A stretch of DNA of 64,000 nucleotides from Hahella chejuensis KCTC 2396 (GTDB lineage Bacteria > Pseudomonadota > Gammaproteobacteria > Pseudomonadales > Oleiphilaceae), in the NCBI RefSeq assembly GCF_000012985.1, contig NC_007645.1, forward strand, positions 2,324,501-2,388,500, in the 5' to 3' direction. The notes beneath the pieces were generated by a model. The model worked only from the letters and a program-made list of their open reading frames with translations. It ran no database searches and was not told where the DNA came from. A program made the position numbers and the translations under genes. Position 1 is the first letter of the stretch, and each line of letters opens with the position of its first letter. Of the stretch, positions 1-8,194 are shown piece after piece.

Positions 1-624
1 ATACTTGACGGTGTTCGGGAGTATTATGTAGGCATCGGAAAAAAATATAGAAAAGAAGGTAGGAAATATGCCGAAGTTAGCAAGCTTGGCTATGATAAAT
101 ACTATAATGTTGCGAAGGATTATAAGGAAGCTATGGATGCTATAGATATCGTCGCTAGAGCAGATAGACCTCTTAGGAAAATAGAAGGTGTGATAGAGGG
201 GTATTATGGATATGCAGGCGAATCTGTTGATGTAAGAATAAAATTTGTCACACATAAAGTGGAAAGTTATATAAATGAAAAAATAAGAATACCGTCGGAG
301 TATCTAGAGTCTACAATAGCAGGTCCTTCAGAAATTGATGGTGAAATAGCAACAAGGTCTTTTCTGCTCATTAGTATGGGAGGTCATAATGTTGCGACGC
401 CTGATCCACTCGAAAAGCTGGTAGGCCTTCAAGAGCAACCTGATGGAGTATCTGTTTATTTACTTACCTCAGGAGGTTTCATTACGCTGGAAAATCTTGA
501 AAAAGCTGTTAACGAGCTTTTATGTGAGAATCATAAGGACCGTGATTTACTTGCATTTAAGAGAAACTTGACCAGCGCCGGTTTGGTCGATTTTAGTAAA
601 GATTACTCGTGTCGTTCAAGCTAG
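1..624 (+). CDS. Hypothetical protein, 5' end outside window
   Basis: The reading frame is open from the first base to a TAG at 622-624, so this is the C-terminal 207 residues of a longer protein. An internal ATG at 133 gives a shorter reading, but the frame upstream stays open with plausible codons. The first 45 residues are rich in Lys, Tyr and Glu (KKYRKEGRKYAEVSK), as in an amphipathic helix or linker. The rest looks globular. The gene is clearly more AT-rich than the housekeeping genes in the window, which suggests acquired DNA. I do not recognise a family. Confidence 0.7.
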   Translation: MLDGVREYYVGIGKKYRKEGRKYAEVSKLGYDKYYNVAKDYKEAMDAIDIVARADRPLRKIEGVIEGYYGYAGESVDVRIKFVTHKVESYINEKIRIPSEYLESTIAGPSEIDGEIATRSFLLISMGGHNVATPDPLEKLVGLQEQPDGVSVYLLTSGGFITLENLEKAVNELLCENHKDRDLLAFKRNLTSAGLVDFSKDYSCRSS

Positions 625-654
625 ATGAAAGAAATAGGTTAACTGTAAATATGA

Positions 655-801
655 ATTGCGCCTTGGCGATGTCTGCAGCACGAAAGGCATTTTTCTCAAA
701 TGCCAGACCTGGCCAACGGCGGAAAATTACTCAACGAGATCAACATTCAGGGTAACTTTGAGACCGGCGGCCAGGTATTTGTGTGGGGTTATGACCCCTA
801 G
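655..801 (+). pseudogene. Possible C-terminal remnant of a lost gene
   Basis: Between two small genes there is a short stretch open from the TGA at 652-654 to the TAG at 799-801. Its last 33 codons (ATG at 700) read like real protein: MPDLANGGKLLNEIN, then GGQVFVWGYDP and stop. Its base composition is richer in GC than the gene just upstream. It has no ribosome site and is too short to be a normal gene, so a decayed 3' end is more likely than a small protein. This rests on appearance only. Confidence 0.3.
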
Positions 802-1262
802 GCGGAGGCTCCGTTCCATTTAACCAGAGTGTGGTCTTCGCCTTGCAGCTCCTCGCCGATAATGGCGGCTATCCGCTCCCAGTTCCCACCCGCCAGGCCC
901 GCGCCAATCAATGGATAGCCGATGCGTTTCCCGGAGAAGTCAGTCTTGATCTTTCTCATGACAGACCGAATCGCCTCATAGTCCGCCAGATCGCCCTCGC
1001 CACGCCAGTGGAACTGGGTATAGGCGTTCACAACGGTGAAAGACGCGTCATTGCTGGTGATCTCGGCGTAGGAGTAAGTCCCCAGCTTTTCTTGAGCGCC
1101 TTTCTTCGTTTTTAAATCCGCCTTGTAAGCATCAGGAAACGTATTCTTGATCGACAGAGCAATTCCCCGTCCCATTCGACACTGACAATTGCAGCCATGG
1201 ATAATGACATCAAAGTGACCGGCTTGCGCCAGCGCCAGTAAATCGCCTTCTATTGTTTTCAT
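798..1262 (-). CDS. Macro-domain protein (ADP-ribose binding/hydrolysing type)
   Basis: A 154-residue single-domain protein. It opens with a short beta strand (MKTIEGDLL), then the HGCNCQCRMGRGIA segment, matching the Asn and Gly-rich substrate loop of macro domains close to yeast Poa1p and TARG1. Near residue 116 YPLIGAGLAGG forms the phosphate-binding loop, followed by W. Family members bind ADP-ribose or remove it from proteins, nucleic acids or ADP-ribose-1''-phosphate, in the cytosol. It stands alone between unrelated small genes, so its substrate cannot be read from context. A role against an ADP-ribosylating toxin is possible but not shown. Confidence 0.85.
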   Translation of the reverse strand: MKTIEGDLLALAQAGHFDVIIHGCNCQCRMGRGIALSIKNTFPDAYKADLKTKKGAQEKLGTYSYAEITSNDASFTVVNAYTQFHWRGEGDLADYEAIRSVMRKIKTDFSGKRIGYPLIGAGLAGGNWERIAAIIGEELQGEDHTLVKWNGASA

Positions 1263-1355
1263 GTGGCCTCAAATTAAAAAATTTCGGGTTTCGATAGAGT
1301 CAGCATTTAATTTGGTTATGCTCAATTAGAACAAATATTACGTGGGTGAAGCGAC

Positions 1356-1805
1356 ATGAGCGGAATGGTTTCCCGATTCAGTATCGTCGGCTTTGTCTAC
1401 GTTGAAATGACGGTGGGACTCAAGGTCCAAAAAGGAGAGGGCGGAGATCTGGAGCGTGCGGAAAGGGAAAATGACAGGAAGTTGGCCGTGCTGCAGCAAC
1501 AGGTCGATCATCTAGCTGACGTGCTTCATGACGCCATCCTGACAGCGCACGCAGAGTCTCAGTTTGAGCCCATTGCGGCGCAATATCGACTGTACCAGCC
1601 GGGTATGACGGGGTTTACGCAGTTCCCGACGCGCCGCTTCTACGATGAAACTCAACCAGGCGATGACGGTTACCTCCTGCTCCATGAAAACCCTGCCGTG
1701 GCGCTACGTTTTCACGCATTTCCTGGGCGGGAGGAGACGAAGGCGGTGCAGGATTTGATTGCCAGGCTCGTTGTTGAGGCGTCGGGAGAAGGTTCTCTTT
1801 TATAG
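1356..1805 (+). CDS. Hypothetical protein with N-terminal coiled coil
   Basis: 149 residues, starting at an ATG preceded by a weak purine stretch (GTGGGTGAAG). Residues about 28-65 are charged and heptad-like (ERENDRKLAVLQQQ), suggesting a short coiled coil. The C-terminal half (YRLYQPGMTGFTQFPTRRF and onward) looks globular. The true start may lie further inside, since the first 25 residues are poor in obvious features. It is divergent from the macro-domain gene by about 95 bp and overlaps the end of the convergent protease gene by 6 bp. No family recognised. Confidence 0.5.
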   Translation: MSGMVSRFSIVGFVYVEMTVGLKVQKGEGGDLERAERENDRKLAVLQQQVDHLADVLHDAILTAHAESQFEPIAAQYRLYQPGMTGFTQFPTRRFYDETQPGDDGYLLLHENPAVALRFHAFPGREETKAVQDLIARLVVEASGEGSLL

Positions 1806-2660
1806 AGCCTTCATTATTTCCTTCAGGCGCACGGTCTGATGAAGCGGAGAATAATTCGACGTCATATACGGGCCGAAAGCGTCGTGTTTCATTTTTCGAT
1901 AATCAAGATCCCCGTTATTAACCAAGTCAAAGGTATGCGTGATCACGCCTTCCAGTGAGACTAACTCCACATTGCCCTGATCATCGTAGCGGGCGCTGAA
2001 GACTGGCGCGCCGGAATTTCCCCAGAAGGCGGGGCAGTCCGTATCGAATAACAGGCCGTCGTACCCTGGAGATTTGGGCGAGGGCAATAGCTTTCCTGAT
2101 CGATGCTTGCGCTGGCATCTAGCGGAGCCGACCCTCAAGGTGTTCTGCGTTTTAACAATGGGGTAGCCAACTGAAAACAGCGGCGCGCCTGCTTCTGGAG
2201 CCGGACCGAAGTTTAGCGGGATATCCTTAAGCGTCAGCTTCCCCTCGGTATAACCCGGGTTATAATGCACGATCGCCAGGTCGTTGATACCTTCAACCGG
2301 GCTGTCATATTCGAACGAGGCGACGGGGATATAAAGGTCGTTTTGATCAATCGAGCCGTCCTCAGAGTAGGCGAGATAATAATTGCCTTTCTTGGAGTCG
2401 TCCCGGAAACAGTGCTTAGCTGTAATCACTAGTCCGTGTTTCAGAATAAGGCCAGTGCAGATGCGGAAATGATCCTCATCCAAAATCGGAACAATATAGT
2501 CAAAATCATCAACCAGACTTCTTTTCGGACCTTTGGATTGCCCAGCAACGCTTTCGCTCATCGAGGTGCAGGAAGCAACTAGCGTCGTCGTGAGTATGCA
2601 GGCGCCCATTTTGGCTAAGTGGGCTGTTAATTTTGATAGGACTAAGCGTTTACGCATCAT
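1800..2660 (-). CDS. Trypsin-like serine protease, predicted lipoprotein
   Basis: 286 residues. The N-terminus has basic residues, a hydrophobic stretch and a lipobox-like LVASC near residue 30, so it should be a secreted lipoprotein. The chymotrypsin-fold triad is visible: His in LVITAKHCF, Asp in INDLAIVHY, and Ser in the classic GNSGAPVF near residue 216. Paired cysteines around these sites fit disulfides. Proteins of this type cut peptides in the periplasm or at the surface. It is a single gene with no partner protease or inhibitor beside it. The substrate is unknown. Confidence 0.85.
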   Translation of the reverse strand: MMRKRLVLSKLTAHLAKMGACILTTTLVASCTSMSESVAGQSKGPKRSLVDDFDYIVPILDEDHFRICTGLILKHGLVITAKHCFRDDSKKGNYYLAYSEDGSIDQNDLYIPVASFEYDSPVEGINDLAIVHYNPGYTEGKLTLKDIPLNFGPAPEAGAPLFSVGYPIVKTQNTLRVGSARCQRKHRSGKLLPSPKSPGYDGLLFDTDCPAFWGNSGAPVFSARYDDQGNVELVSLEGVITHTFDLVNNGDLDYRKMKHDAFGPYMTSNYSPLHQTVRLKEIMKAL

Positions 2661-3001
2661 TTCTCTACTTCTACGGAAAGGGGCGGTTGTGATTGCAGGG
2701 GCTTTCGCTTTTTAGGTCCCTTCAGGAAAACCAATCACCCTGTTTAGATCCCCAAGCGTTAGCTCGCGACTGAATTTTAAAAAACGTGGCGGATGATAAC
2801 ATGCCATGGTCGTTGTAATAGCGATGGTGAGGAAGCCAGTTTCGCATACGAAGGAGGTAAAGCTGGACTGGTTCATCTCTCATCATTTGGCTTTGTATTG
2901 CTATCGTGTATATTTTGAGAGCAAAGGCAATGCCCTAAATATCCATGCATAGGGCTTAGTAAGCGTTATATGGTAGTTTATCTTTTTCAAATGTGGTTGA
3001 T
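2661..3001. other. Non-coding stretch
   Basis: About 340 bp upstream of the protease gene and of the next plus-strand gene. It is AT-rich toward its right end and presumably holds both promoters. A GCGTTAGCTCG sequence near 2757 and AAGCGTTATAT near 2962 recall integron recombination ends, but I found no paired partner site, so I do not call an attC. Confidence 0.4.
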
Positions 3002-3367
3002 ATGAAATATAAGAATATAAAAGGTATGCTACACAACCTATATCACTCTTTTATGGAGAGTCTTCACCACTTAACTTGCGGAGAAGGCAGGGCGATTGAT
3101 GAACTTTGTAACCTGCTTGATAGAAGTGAACATGACCTTATATCTTTTGACTTCCATAATGGCGTGTCGATTCCAGGAACGCACTCTGATGAAGTAATGA
3201 ACTTATTTAGAGCTTATTCTGATGGATATGTGGATTTGTTGTTGGCGCATCGCTTGAAGAAAGAAAAGCTGCAGTACGTTATGTTTACAATAAGAAAGGG
3301 TAAGTCTGCGTATAAATTTAAAGTTGAAGCTTTGGATGATCGTGGTTTTTCTCATGAATACAGCTGA
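3002..3367 (+). CDS. Hypothetical protein
   Basis: About 121 residues from the ATG at 3002; a GTG at 2993 would add three residues. The protein is mixed alpha/beta by eye, with no signal peptide and no membrane segment. It contains SLHHLTCGEGRAIDELCNLL and later FTIRKGKSAYKFKVEALDD, which look like a helix and then two strands. It is AT-rich compared with core genes and stands alone. Size and setting resemble small immunity-type or orphan genes of accessory regions, but I recognise no family. Confidence 0.5.
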   Translation: MKYKNIKGMLHNLYHSFMESLHHLTCGEGRAIDELCNLLDRSEHDLISFDFHNGVSIPGTHSDEVMNLFRAYSDGYVDLLLAHRLKKEKLQYVMFTIRKGKSAYKFKVEALDDRGFSHEYS

Positions 3368-3605
3368 TAAGTCGCTACTCTGATGAAAATCAGGTTGCTC
3401 CATTGTGATTGCCTGTTCTAACGTTAACATTGCCTGCAAAAGCATCCCGTCTCTGCTCTTTTCACTGGCTGATAAGTATGCGGTTATTATGTTGCTCCAG
3501 CTGGCAACTTCTTCTGTAGTTTACCGCTAGGCGCAGGAAGCTTAAGTTGTTTAGTACGGATTACTGACCGAATGACTGTTATTACAGATATCCCACGGGG
3601 TAACG

Positions 3606-3911
3606 ATGATTAATTTTAGAGATCAAGATCAGAAGAAAGTATTTATACACTTCGCTAAAGTCCTAAACGATGACTTGGCGTTGGCTGTTGCGGAACATGA
3701 GAGAGAGATTGCCACCAAAGAAGAAGCTGAACGCTTCGCTAAGCTCTATTGGCGTATGGTTGATCTATCGGTTATCGCAGATAGGAACAAGCAGGAAATT
3801 GATGGTGTGCTTGGAATGCAGGCCATTATGGAGGACTTGATTAACATCATGGGTGGATATCTGGAGCGTAATGGATTTGCTGAGCAGTGGGAGGCTGAAG
3901 ATGGGGATTAG
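3606..3911 (+). CDS. Small helical hypothetical protein
   Basis: 101 residues, ATG with a weak GGGG site six bases upstream. It is strongly helical and charged (VAEHEREIATKEEAERFAKL), ends in acidic EAEDGD, and has no signal peptide. It could be a small cytosolic partner or immunity-type protein. No family recognised. It is followed by about 240 bp without a gene before the end of the convergent lipoprotein gene. Confidence 0.5.
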   Translation: MINFRDQDQKKVFIHFAKVLNDDLALAVAEHEREIATKEEAERFAKLYWRMVDLSVIADRNKQEIDGVLGMQAIMEDLINIMGGYLERNGFAEQWEAEDGD

Positions 3912-4037
3912 TACCTTTTTTCTTGTACTATTGGCGACAGGTAATTTGGGTGCGACTCCTTCCTGAGAATATATGAGGGAGGAATACTCTCAGTCCCTTA
4001 CGGCAGGCGGGAAAGGGCTGATGAGGCGCGAAGACAG

Positions 4038-4063
4038 GCCGCTGTGGCGAAAGTTACAGCGGC
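4038..4063. repeat. Hairpin, possible transcription terminator
   Basis: GCCGCTGT at 4038-4045 and ACAGCGGC at 4056-4063 form a perfect 8-bp stem with a 10-base loop, between two convergent genes. There is no T-run on either side, so termination is only a guess. Confidence 0.35.
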
Positions 4064-4149
4064 AGCGAGGTAGATATTATATTGAGTTCTGGATTCCTGT
4101 GAGAGGAACGACATGGAACTTCTAATGTTCCGTAGTTTAAAACGGACGG

Positions 4150-4506
4150 CTACGGCGTAGGCTCGCGCGGTTCATCCAGAGACTTTAGATATCCCCCTTT
4201 ATTCTTCAAATGGAGGACTTCGCCATCCCAGCCAGAATACTGGGTTTTATCGGAAGGATCGAAAGCAATATCGCCAACCAGCTCTAAGCGCCCGTCGTAC
4301 CAGATTGAGGAATCGTGCTCGAAATAAATTTTCCCAAGATAGATGCGGTCATTGGGATTGCTATCCTCTTTTACGCTTACAAAAACGCCGCCGTCCGCAC
4401 CTCCTGCCCATACGGCGCCTGCAGGACCTTCTTTAACTGGCTCAGGCCCAAATTCTACAGAACATCCGGTAAGTGAAAGTAAAAGAGTTAAAAGTAAATA
4501 TCTCAT
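4150..4506 (-). CDS. Small predicted lipoprotein
   Basis: 118 residues. The start MRYLLLTLLLSLTGC is a short, textbook lipoprotein signal with a lipobox (LTGC) putting the lipidated Cys at residue 15. The mature part has two short Gly/Asp-rich strands and ends in a proline-rich tail. The ATG overlaps the stop codon of the upstream HEAT-like gene by four bases (ATGA), so the two should be translationally coupled. Function unknown. Confidence 0.65.
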   Translation of the reverse strand: MRYLLLTLLLSLTGCSVEFGPEPVKEGPAGAVWAGGADGGVFVSVKEDSNPNDRIYLGKIYFEHDSSIWYDGRLELVGDIAFDPSDKTQYSGWDGEVLHLKNKGGYLKSLDEPREPTP

Positions 4507-5001
4507 GCTTTTGTATGTGTCCTACGTAACAGGTATGCGTCAAACCAGGCTAAAATTTTCGCAGCTTTTTCTGACTCAGCGGCGGCTCGGAGCACCCTCG
4601 GGTGCTGATAGTGGCCGCATCTCCACAATGCGGCGGCAGACTCAAACGGCAATTCAAAAGCATCGTCGCTGAGTCGCTTGGCAAGTTCTACTACCGATGT
4701 CTCTTCTAGAGAGCCTAGAGCCCCCAAAGCTCTTGCGGCAGTAGGGTCTCCCATTTTTAACTCAGACAGAATATACGGCTCAAGGGGTTTGGCTGTGGGG
4801 CCTAATCGTATGGCCACTTCAAGCGCACACCGAAGCGGCAGGCCAATTGCGCGATATGGAACCCCCCCATTTATTCTTTGCATCCCCATTAAGCAATGAC
4901 TCTATAACGGCAACCGCTGCCTCACCTTGCTCGAGTAACTCTAGCTCTGCCTCCATCATTGTGGCTGGGCTTGTAAAACGCTCGAATATAGACTCTGTCA
5001 T
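4503..5001 (-). pseudogene. HEAT-repeat-like protein gene with a frameshift at a G7 run
   Basis: Two overlapping minus-strand frames join into one sensible protein. The first (from ATG 4999-5001) runs to the homopolymer at 4862-4868, reading GDAKNKWG; the second continues VPYRAIGLPLRCALEVAIR to the stop at 4503. Removing one base from the seven-G run gives a continuous protein of about 165 residues with two or three alpha-helical HEAT-like repeats (TAARALGALGSLEETS; FESAAALWRCGH). The gene is coupled to the lipoprotein gene by an ATGA overlap. The break may be a real mutation, a slippery site that still allows some full-length product, or a base-call error. Confidence 0.6.
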
Positions 5002-5171
5002 ACCAACTCCAATTCTGATTGCGATGGCTGGTCATTCTTTGTTCACAGTGATGTTGATGGGCTTATGCTCGTCAACGAGTGTGGCTATGATAACACCTGA
5101 CAAAATAATCATAAGGATGCCAGGCAGCATCCCACAATGAGGCGTTAGCTGAAAAATACGGAGCATTGAAT

Positions 5172-5591
5172 ATGAAACACGAAGATCGAAAACCTATATT
5201 ATTAGCGCCAGGCCAAGGCCGTTCGTACTCTATGGGGCCTATTTCAGCCATATTCAAAGCGGATGGCGAGGAGTCTGCTGGAGCTTATTCAATTTCCGAA
5301 TGGTGGTTAGAGCCATACTCAAAAGGACCGGGGGCTCATAGCCACAATGAAGATGACATATTTTTTGTTATAGAAGGAACAATGAGCTTTCTCATTGGCG
5401 AAGCATGGACGGAAGCGCCAAAAGGAAGTTTTGTTCTCGCCCCCAGTGGCGTCACTCACGACTTTGAGAATCGAAGCGCGTCCCGCGCAGGCGTTTTAAA
5501 CATATCAACTCCAGGCAACTTCGAACAGCATATGCCTCAAATTGTCTCCTGGTTTGAGCAACACCCTCCCGGTAAAACTGGCGGTAGTTGA
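5172..5591 (+). CDS. Cupin-domain protein
   Basis: 139 residues from the ATG at 5172, which has GGAG eight bases upstream; the TTG at 5166 is too near that site. The single cupin barrel shows the first metal motif GAHSHNEDDIFFVIEG (two His and Glu around residues 57-64) and the second motif around APSGVTHDF, giving three His and one Glu as metal ligands. Such small cupins may be metal-dependent isomerases, dioxygenases or sugar-binding proteins, and sequence alone does not choose. It is a single gene with no pathway neighbour. Confidence 0.75.
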   Translation: MKHEDRKPILLAPGQGRSYSMGPISAIFKADGEESAGAYSISEWWLEPYSKGPGAHSHNEDDIFFVIEGTMSFLIGEAWTEAPKGSFVLAPSGVTHDFENRSASRAGVLNISTPGNFEQHMPQIVSWFEQHPPGKTGGS

Positions 5592-5656
5592 CCCATTGCC
5601 CCCACGACGCAATAGACTTCGCAGTTTACTGTGTAGGTACGACGTTATATGCACAT

Positions 5657-6076
5657 ATGAATGCAATAGAATTTAGAGAAAGTTTTAGAAAATTCCTAAA
5701 AAATGATGAGCGCTATAAGAAGTTTATCGCGATCATCAACCGTGGGAGAGAAGAGCGCCTTCTGTTTTGGCAAGAGCACGCCGTTGAACAATTTTGCGAC
5801 AAGCATGCGCTGGATATACCTTCATTTGATGTGCTACAAGAAATCTTATGTGTATGTGAGTTACACGGTAATACACTGGAAGACGGAAAAGTTAAGGTGT
5901 TTTGTGGCCATGTTGATTATTCCCCGGATTACAAACAAGCGTGCGCGAAACTGTTTCCGAATAGTTATATATCAGCAGTGAATGGGCCAGAAGAAATGTA
6001 TGGCGAGTACTCTGATATTCGCTTCTGCAAAGCATGCAGAGAAGCGGAACAGCAATGGAGAGATGAACATGCATAG
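5657..6076 (+). CDS. Hypothetical protein, cysteine-rich
   Basis: About 139 residues from the ATG at 5657. The frame is also open back to a TTG at 5588 that overlaps the cupin stop, but those 23 residues look non-coding. It contains five or more Cys, among them CVCELHG in the middle and FCKACREAEQQW at the end, which could form a metal site. The ELHGN and FCGHVDYSPDY segments suggest a small compact domain. No family recognised. AT-rich, like its neighbours. Confidence 0.5.
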   Translation: MNAIEFRESFRKFLKNDERYKKFIAIINRGREERLLFWQEHAVEQFCDKHALDIPSFDVLQEILCVCELHGNTLEDGKVKVFCGHVDYSPDYKQACAKLFPNSYISAVNGPEEMYGEYSDIRFCKACREAEQQWRDEHA

Positions 6077-6185
6077 CACGGCCAAACAGCATTAAAGAGT
6101 TAGTCGATCTGAAATAGAAATTATAGTAATAAGACGGTGCTCGTAGTTCTAGGCAGAAGTTTGCTTAAGGGAAAGGAGAGAAAAA

Positions 6186-6524
6186 GTGGACGATAAAATT
6201 AAAGGCTTGCTTGAAAGTTTGGTTATGCTTCTTGTCAACTCAAAGTTTTCTGAAATAGTCGCCAGGAACGAAAATGGCCGCCTTTCACAGTCTGAGATAG
6301 AAGCAGCATTAAGCGACTATCCTGGGGTAATAAGTTTGCCTCCAGAGTCCACTTATAGCTCAGCATATATTTACGATATATATGATGACGTTACGGAAGC
6401 TCGAAGGATTGAGTTTGATTTGTGGTATGACGGTGAAGTCAGTGATTTAACTTTATCTGCAGAAATTAAAAAGAATTCGTCAGGGAAGCTTGTAATCACC
6501 ATAGATGATATTCATATTCTGTAG
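6186..6524 (+). CDS. Hypothetical protein, small immunity-like fold
   Basis: 112 residues from a GTG with a strong AAAGGAGAG ribosome site seven bases before it. The first 30 residues are helical (KIKGLLESLVMLLVN), and the rest alternates acidic strands (YIYDIYDDVTEARRIEFDLWYDGE). No signal peptide. The shape (a helix followed by a beta sheet with an acidic face) is seen in many small polymorphic-toxin immunity proteins, but no toxin is beside it and I recognise no family with certainty. Confidence 0.6.
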   Translation: MDDKIKGLLESLVMLLVNSKFSEIVARNENGRLSQSEIEAALSDYPGVISLPPESTYSSAYIYDIYDDVTEARRIEFDLWYDGEVSDLTLSAEIKKNSSGKLVITIDDIHIL

Positions 6525-6551
6525 TTATTCAGGTGGCAATCACCACTTTTC

Positions 6552-6926
6552 ATGTATAGAGAAAATTCTATGATAAAAGATAGAGATAAGATCATCGTAA
6601 ACTTGCTACGGGCAATAGATAAAGATTGGGCGGTTTGCGATGATAGCGATGAAGATGACTTTATGGTTTTAGTAAACGAAAGCAGGGACGTACACAAGAG
6701 ACTAAGGCCTCCAAAGGAGCTGGTTACTGAGCTGGAGGAAAAAGGTTTTATCAAAATTGATGAAAAACGCTCCAGTCCAAAAGGAAGCAATAGAGAGTAC
6801 TGGGAAATAATGGGGGAGAAGAGACCGGTGCCTATTGTATATATGTACACTGTTACACCAAAAGGTCGAAACTTATTGGGCCCGCCAAAGATAGTAGCCC
6901 CTAGAAAACTGGTTAAGCGTGAGTGA
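6552..6926 (+). CDS. Hypothetical protein, possible winged-helix
   Basis: 124 residues if it starts at ATG 6552; the ATG at 6570 has a slightly better upstream purine stretch (AGAG) and may be the true start. The middle reads like a winged helix: a helix (KELVTELEEKGFIKI), then a basic wing (KRSSPKGSNREYWEI), then VTPKGRNLL as found at the end of many wHTH domains. A DNA-binding or phage-type replication accessory role is possible but unproven. It begins 27 bp after the preceding gene, so the two may be co-transcribed. Confidence 0.5.
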   Translation: MYRENSMIKDRDKIIVNLLRAIDKDWAVCDDSDEDDFMVLVNESRDVHKRLRPPKELVTELEEKGFIKIDEKRSSPKGSNREYWEIMGEKRPVPIVYMYTVTPKGRNLLGPPKIVAPRKLVKRE

Positions 6927-7065
6927 CCAAGCTTAGCCCAGCGCTGGAAATTTTGAGTAATGAGGCTGCCATCTAAGAGTGAGTGTGCTTTTGCGGGGCG
7001 CTGAATCAGAGTCGATTGAGGGCGCAGCCAAATCTGTGTTCATCATCGATAATACTGGAGTTGTA

Positions 7066-7284
7066 ATGAGAGAAAGTTTGAGGAAGAAGATCATTTCTGT
7101 CTGTGATCAGAAAATTGCGGCTAAAGGAGTCAATGTCGGTGTGTCGTTTTATGCTTTTTTCGCCAATAAAAATGATGACCCTGAACTGTTAATGGAAGCC
7201 GCTGAATGGTGGATTTTAACCAATAAACTGGACCACTTCGAAAAGGCGGTAAAGATAAAGGAGATGGTTCAACAGGGGGCGTGA
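7066..7284 (+). CDS. Small hypothetical protein
   Basis: 72 residues from the ATG at 7066, which has TGGAG five bases upstream. A GTG at 6979 in the same frame would add 29 residues, but it lacks a ribosome site. The protein is helical and charged (MRESLRKKIISVCDQKIAAKG; DPELLMEAAEWWILT). No signal peptide, no known domain. Confidence 0.45.
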   Translation: MRESLRKKIISVCDQKIAAKGVNVGVSFYAFFANKNDDPELLMEAAEWWILTNKLDHFEKAVKIKEMVQQGA

Positions 7285-7358
7285 AATACATCGCCTCCCA
7301 TTCCGATGGCTCGAAAGCGAGGCGGCTAACCTCTTCAATCATATTGTCTTCAAGTCAG

Positions 7359-8054
7359 TCACTCGACATGGGCGAAGAACGCGCCAATAAGGCCAGCCTG
7401 GTAAAAGGGAATGGGCATCGTAAAGCCGCCCGCTTTAATGATGGTCGCGACATTGTCTGCGGGCAGCACGGCGACATCCTGGCTATAGGCGGCTTTTATG
7501 CGCTGAATGTCCTCTTGCGATACCGCTGCGTTGGCCATCAGTCGCAGCCATAAATTTAACTGTTCCTCATAGACATCGCTGTGGATGTTCGCCACTAAGT
7601 CGGCGCTAATAAGTAGACCTCCTGGTTTTAGTCTGTCGGCGATATGGCGGAAAAACTCACTTCGGGCCTGTTGATCCAGTATGAACTGGGAAACCAGCAG
7701 ACTGGTGGCGCCATCAAACTTTTCTTCACCGGGAAGTGTCTCCACATAGCCCTGATAAAAGTCGCACCTGGAAGTAAAACCCGCCAGCTCAACGGCTTTG
7801 CGGCACTGATTCAGCATTTCGCCAGATGGTTCAACGGCGGTAAAACGCCACTCAGGAAAATGCCGGGCTAAGTGCAGCAACTCTTTACCCGTGCCGGCGC
7901 CCACGCATAGGATGTGGGCTCTTTCTGGCAGGACGCCAAGAATGGTCTCCATGAAGAAATACAGCCCACTATTAATCGGAGACATTCGTCGCCACTGCGT
8001 GTCGTAGTTGGGCGCCTGTTGATCGAATAGCTGTGTCAGTTGCTGTTTATCCAT
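7359..8054 (-). CDS. Class I SAM-dependent methyltransferase
   Basis: 231 residues. The Rossmann glycine motif ILCVGAGTGKELLHLA (about residues 48-63) and the acidic residue at the end of the second strand (TAVEPSGEML) are the AdoMet-binding signatures. LKPGGLLISADLV is motif III. No membrane segment. The substrate is not evident; the overall plan resembles small-molecule methyltransferases of the UbiE/Tam group. It is divergent from an Rrf2-type regulator, an arrangement that suggests control by that protein. Confidence 0.8.
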   Translation of the reverse strand: MDKQQLTQLFDQQAPNYDTQWRRMSPINSGLYFFMETILGVLPERAHILCVGAGTGKELLHLARHFPEWRFTAVEPSGEMLNQCRKAVELAGFTSRCDFYQGYVETLPGEEKFDGATSLLVSQFILDQQARSEFFRHIADRLKPGGLLISADLVANIHSDVYEEQLNLWLRLMANAAVSQEDIQRIKAAYSQDVAVLPADNVATIIKAGGFTMPIPFYQAGLIGAFFAHVE

Positions 8055-8097
8055 TTTGGGGTCGCTCGCTTTGCTGAATGTGTGCTCTCATTTTTAC

Positions 8098-8150
8098 GTA
8101 ACTGTAAATGTTACATATATTGGGCGGGCGAGACAATTGATGTAACGTTA
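8098..8150. promoter_or_regulatory. Candidate Rrf2-family operator sites
   Basis: The divergent promoter region holds GTAAC at 8098-8102 and GTTAC at 8110-8114 as an inverted repeat with a 7-base spacer, and a further GTAAC at 8142-8146 inside the palindrome TAACGTTA (8143-8150). Repeated half-sites between a regulator and its divergent neighbour are typical operators. That the Rrf2 protein binds here is inferred. Confidence 0.45.
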
Positions 8151-8194
8151 AAAGTTGCGTGATACGATTGGGCGTCTATTACACGAGATGCAAG

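Noticed and set aside
2750-5160. Integron cassette array suggested by GCGTTAGC-type ends and many small genes
   Set aside because: Candidate ends near 2757, 2962 and 5145 have no paired complementary core at the right distance, genes run on both strands, and no integrase is visible.
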